DNA of 8,715 bases from Pseudomonadota bacterium (GTDB lineage Bacteria > Pseudomonadota > Alphaproteobacteria > Sphingomonadales > Sphingomonadaceae): contig JARXKR010000092.1 in the NCBI GenBank assembly GCA_030271565.1, positions 1 to 8,715 of the forward strand, in the 5' to 3' direction. The notes under the pieces were generated by a model that worked only from the letters and a program-made list of their open reading frames with translations, did no database searches and was not told the DNA's origin. A program made the translations under genes and the position numbers. Numbering within the stretch: position 1 is the stretch's first letter; every line of letters begins with the position of its first letter. This document shows positions 6,503-8,715 of this stretch, one piece after another.

Positions 6503-7632
6503 TCGGGCAGTTTGGGGGCCGCTGAGCCCAGTTTCAGTTCCATCCGCCCGAACCGCATCGGACTGCGCACCCCGGCGATGCTCTGCCCATCGGGCGTAAG
6601 GAACTGCTGCTGCATTTGGCGCGCGATAATCTGCGGGTCGGCAAAGGCGTCGGCGACTGAATTGATCGGCCCGGCCGGAACCCCGGCCTGTTCCAGCAAT
6701 TCAAGCAGATCGGAACGGGTCCGCAGCCTCGTTGCTTCGGCGATCAGCACTTCGAGCACGCCGCGATGCTCGAGCCGCAGCGGGTTGCTGGTGAAGCGCA
6801 GGTCCTCTGCCAACGCATTCAATCCCATCGCCGCGCAGAACTTGCGGAACTGGCTATCGTTGCCGACCGCGAGGATGAACCAGCCATCGCTAGTCGGAAA
6901 CACGGCGTAAGGCGTGATGTTGGGGTGCACATTACCCAGCCGCCGCGGCGTCTGGCCGGTAACGAGATAGTTCTGCGCCTGATTGGCCAGCACCCCGGTC
7001 ATCACATCGAACAGCGCCATGTCGATATGATCGCCGCGCCCGGATACCGCGCGTGCCGCCAGCGCGGCCTGGATCGCGATCACCGAATAGAGCCCGGTCA
7101 TGATATCGGCAAAGGCCACCCCGATCTTTTGCGGCGGCCCATCGGGATCGCCGGTCAGGTCCATCACCCCGCTCATCCCCTGGATGATGAAGTCATAGCC
7201 CGGGCGGCTGGCATAGGGTCCGTCCTGCCCGAACCCGGTGATCGAGCAATAGACGAGGCGCGGATTTGTCGCCGACAGACTCGCATAATCGAGCCCGTAT
7301 TTGGCGAGCGTGCCGACCTTGAAATTCTCGATCAGCACGTCGGCATCGGCAACCAGACGGTGCACTTCGGCCTGCCCCTCAGGCATGGCAAAATCGATCA
7401 CCACCGAAGTCTTGCCGCGATTGGTGGCGTGGAAATAGGCCGCATCGCTCGATCCGTCGGCATAGGTTACGAACGGCGGGCCCCACTGGCGGGTATCGTC
7501 CCCGGCCGGGCTTTCGATCTTGATCACGTCCGCGCCGAGGTCAGCGAAGATTTGCCCCGCCCACGGCCCTGCAAGGATACGCGCGAGTTCGACGACCTTG
7601 AGGCCGGTGAGGGGGTGACTGGCCTGGCTCAC
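6499..7632 (-). CDS. CaiB/BaiF class III CoA-transferase
   Basis: A cytoplasmic enzyme of 377 residues that moves CoA between carboxylic acids through a mixed-anhydride/thioester mechanism on an aspartate. The N-terminus PLTGLKVVELARILAGPWAGQ is classic for the family. It is followed by LADLGADVIKIE-type sequence (about 29-40), the NRGKTSVVID segment (71-80), DVLIENFKVGTLAKYGLDY (98-116) and the ITGFGQDGPYASRPGYD block, in which D147 of GYD is the expected nucleophile. A central RGDHIDMALFD segment is also present. The start is GTG 7632, overlapping the flavoprotein stop as GTGA, so translation is probably coupled. The protein ends at SAAPKLPD, about where many relatives continue with an LGEHT-x-EVL tail, so its C-terminus looks about 20 residues short. 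The acid substrate is unknown; racemases of the same fold (AMACR) are a less likely alternative. Confidence 0.9.
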   Translation of the reverse strand: MSQASHPLTGLKVVELARILAGPWAGQIFADLGADVIKIESPAGDDTRQWGPPFVTYADGSSDAAYFHATNRGKTSVVIDFAMPEGQAEVHRLVADADVLIENFKVGTLAKYGLDYASLSATNPRLVYCSITGFGQDGPYASRPGYDFIIQGMSGVMDLTGDPDGPPQKIGVAFADIMTGLYSVIAIQAALAARAVSGRGDHIDMALFDVMTGVLANQAQNYLVTGQTPRRLGNVHPNITPYAVFPTSDGWFILAVGNDSQFRKFCAAMGLNALAEDLRFTSNPLRLEHRGVLEVLIAEATRLRTRSDLLELLEQAGVPAGPINSVADAFADPQIIARQMQQQFLTPDGQSIAGVRSPMRFGRMELKLGSAAPKLPD

Positions 7633-8540
7633 TCCGCAGTCTGCCCGTCGCGCGCGCGCAAATCGTTGTGCAAGGTGGTCGCCGCCACCGCCGCCTGACC
7701 CATTGCTACGCTGATCTGATCCAGCCCCGAGACGATATCGCCCGCTGCATAAAGCCCGTCGAGGCCAAGCCGCTGGTGGCTGTCGGTCAGGATGGTATCG
7801 TCAGATGCGGTGCGCAGGCCGAGCTGCTTGATCAACCCATCGTTGGGATCGGAACCGAGCGCAGGGTACATTGTGTCTGCCTCGGCATTGCTGCCATCGG
7901 CAAACCCCAGCCGCACCCCGTCGCCCGAAAAATCGTAGCTGATTACGGGGCGCGGGTCCCATTCGACACCCGCTTTGGCCAGGTCCGCGCGGTCCTTCTC
8001 GTGCAGCTCGCACTTTTCCAGCGTAAACAGCGTGATCCGGTCCGAATAATTGCGCAGGAACAGCACCTCGGCGACCCCGTGGCTTTCCGCCCCGATCACC
8101 GCGATGCGCTGGTCGGTCGCCTCGAAGGCATCGCACACCGGGCAATAGCGCAGCTTGCCCGCCGCCAGCGCCGCATCGTGAACCTCGCGCGAGAGGTCGG
8201 GGCAGCGGTTGACCGTGCCGGTCGCGAACAGCACCGTGCGCGCGGTGAGGTCGATGCCATCACCGCAAAGCTGCCAGCCTTTGCCTGCTGCGGTGATCGA
8301 TGTGACCTCACCTTTGCGCAATTCCGCCCCAAATTGCTGCGCCTGCTCAGCCATCGCGGCGAGCAGATCGGTGCCGTGAATCCCTTGCGGATACCCCGCA
8401 TGGTTATGACTGGTCGGGATCAACGCCGCCCGGCTCCCCCCGCGATCGAACACCACGACCTTGCGGCGGTAGCGGGCGAGGTAGATCGCTGCGGTAAGCC
8501 CAGCAGGCCCGCCGCCGATGATGGCGGTGTCGTAAGTCAC
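7629..8540 (-). CDS. Thioredoxin reductase-like FAD-dependent disulfide oxidoreductase
   Basis: A soluble flavoprotein of 303 residues, the size of low-molecular-weight thioredoxin reductases. The FAD-binding fold starts at once with TAIIGGGPAGLTAAIYLAR (about 5-23). An ATGTVNR segment follows (106-112), then the redox-active CPVCDAFE with C133 and C136, then a second nucleotide-binding-like strand AVIGAESHG (147-155). The C-terminal FAD motif is GLYAAGDIVSGLDQISVAMGQAAVAA. The NADPH-binding hallmark of bacterial TrxB (HRRxxxR after the second fold) is not present; that position reads LFTLEKCELHEKDR, and the glycine motif is atypical. Reduction of thioredoxin by NADPH should therefore not be assumed. 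A dithiol oxidase, a NADH-linked enzyme or a ferredoxin-linked relative are alternatives. The start is GTG 8540 with a strong AGGGAGGT six bases upstream that belongs to a palindromic repeat. It is the first gene of a two-gene operon with the CoA-transferase. Confidence 0.88.
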   Translation of the reverse strand: MTYDTAIIGGGPAGLTAAIYLARYRRKVVVFDRGGSRAALIPTSHNHAGYPQGIHGTDLLAAMAEQAQQFGAELRKGEVTSITAAGKGWQLCGDGIDLTARTVLFATGTVNRCPDLSREVHDAALAAGKLRYCPVCDAFEATDQRIAVIGAESHGVAEVLFLRNYSDRITLFTLEKCELHEKDRADLAKAGVEWDPRPVISYDFSGDGVRLGFADGSNAEADTMYPALGSDPNDGLIKQLGLRTASDDTILTDSHQRLGLDGLYAAGDIVSGLDQISVAMGQAAVAATTLHNDLRARDGQTAE

Positions 8541-8546
8541 AAGAAT

Positions 8547-8554
8547 ACCTCCCT
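8547..8554 (-). promoter_or_regulatory. Strong Shine-Dalgarno of the flavoprotein gene, inside a repeat hairpin
   Basis: On the minus strand AGGGAGGT stands six bases before GTG 8540, close to ideal complementarity to the 16S rRNA 3' end. It decides the GTG start, because the FAD motif begins only a few codons later. The same bases form the 3' half of a hairpin in the transcript: CCTCCC at 8566-8561 pairs with GGGAGG at 8553-8548 across a 7-base loop. Translation initiation could therefore be partly occluded by structure. Confidence 0.7.
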
Positions 8555-8678
8555 AGAACGGGGAGGTGCCCCTTTGGGGCGGAGGGGTCGGTCGCTCTCC
8601 ACTCAAGCCAGCGCCGGGAGGAGGTCAATCGACCCCTCCGTCACGCCTGTGGCGTGCCACCTCCCCGTTCCGGGGAGG
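8548..8678. repeat. REPIN-like imperfect palindrome made of two inverted hairpin-bearing repeat units
   Basis: Two related units face each other around a 39-bp centre. The outer arms 8548-8568 and 8658-8678 are reverse complements over 21 bp except for two adjacent positions (TA against CG). The inner arms 8580-8590 and 8630-8640 match perfectly over 11 bp (CGGAGGGGTCG and its complement). Each unit also folds on itself. On the left, CCTCCC/GGGAGG spans 8548-8566 and GCCCC-TTT-GGGGC spans 8568-8580. On the right, CACGCC-TGT-GGCGTG spans 8642-8656 and CCTCCCCG-TTC-CGGGGAGG spans 8660-8678. The layout, the intergenic position and the GC-rich stems fit a REP doublet or short non-autonomous palindromic element; similar CCTCCCC...GGGGAGG elements are common in sphingomonads. 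No coding capacity is visible. Other genomic copies cannot be seen from this window. Confidence 0.75.
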
Positions 8679-8715
8679 ATTTTGGGTGCGTGACGCCTCA
8701 CATCCGGAACACCCC

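Noticed and set aside
7668..8693. 341-codon plus-strand open frame opposite the flavoprotein gene
   Set aside because: The minus strand encodes a complete FAD-dependent enzyme with all motifs in order; the plus-strand reading has no recognisable domain and crosses the palindromic repeat.
8698..8715. Possible last codons (GVFRM then TGA) of a leftward gene entering from beyond the window end
   Set aside because: Only five codons are visible, and nothing identifies a protein family. It is plausible given the intergenic repeat beside it but cannot be supported from here.

Overview
The window is GC-rich, gene-dense alphaproteobacterial chromosome. The best guess is Sphingomonadales (Sphingomonas/Erythrobacter-like). 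This rests on codon usage, the DUF1800/DUF1501 gene pair, the sphingomonad-looking membrane protein, and a CCTCCCC...GGGGAGG palindromic intergenic repeat. No rRNA, tRNA, CRISPR array, transposase, phage gene or recognisable defence system is visible.

Layout. (1) 1-1343 (+): a secreted M28-family zinc metallopeptidase of the carboxypeptidase Q-like type. Its start codon begins one base before the window. (2) 1306-2358 (-): a polytopic membrane protein with GT-C glycosyltransferase-like features; its 3' end overlaps that of the peptidase. (3) 2409-3171 (-): the remains of a DUF1800-DUF1501 gene pair. The first gene has a good ribosome binding site and start but is frameshifted within its first ten codons. 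It survives only as an N-terminal piece that runs, out of frame, into the C-terminal part of the DUF1501 gene, as if one internal deletion had removed the rest of both. (4) 3172-3316: a divergent intergenic region with an AT-rich island and a perfect 9-bp inverted repeat. (5) 3317-6502 (+): a compact emrRAB-like multidrug efflux operon, made of a MarR regulator, an EmrA/HlyD membrane fusion protein and a DHA2-family 14-helix MFS pump. (6) 8540-6499 (-): a two-gene operon with a GTGA start/stop overlap, encoding a thioredoxin-reductase-like flavoprotein and a CaiB/BaiF class III CoA-transferase. (7) 8548-8678: a REPIN-like imperfect palindrome built from two inverted hairpin-bearing repeat units. 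It also supplies the Shine-Dalgarno sequence of the flavoprotein gene.

How the parts work together. The efflux operon is a self-contained functional unit: regulator, periplasmic adaptor and inner-membrane pump, with the outer-membrane channel expected elsewhere. The flavoprotein and the CoA-transferase are translationally coupled, but no shared pathway is obvious. The peptidase and the membrane protein are independent convergent genes. I do not see a previously undescribed multi-gene system. The most interesting signals are the collapsed DUF1800/DUF1501 pair, the structured repeat that carries a gene's ribosome binding site, and the flavoprotein's missing classical NADPH motif.
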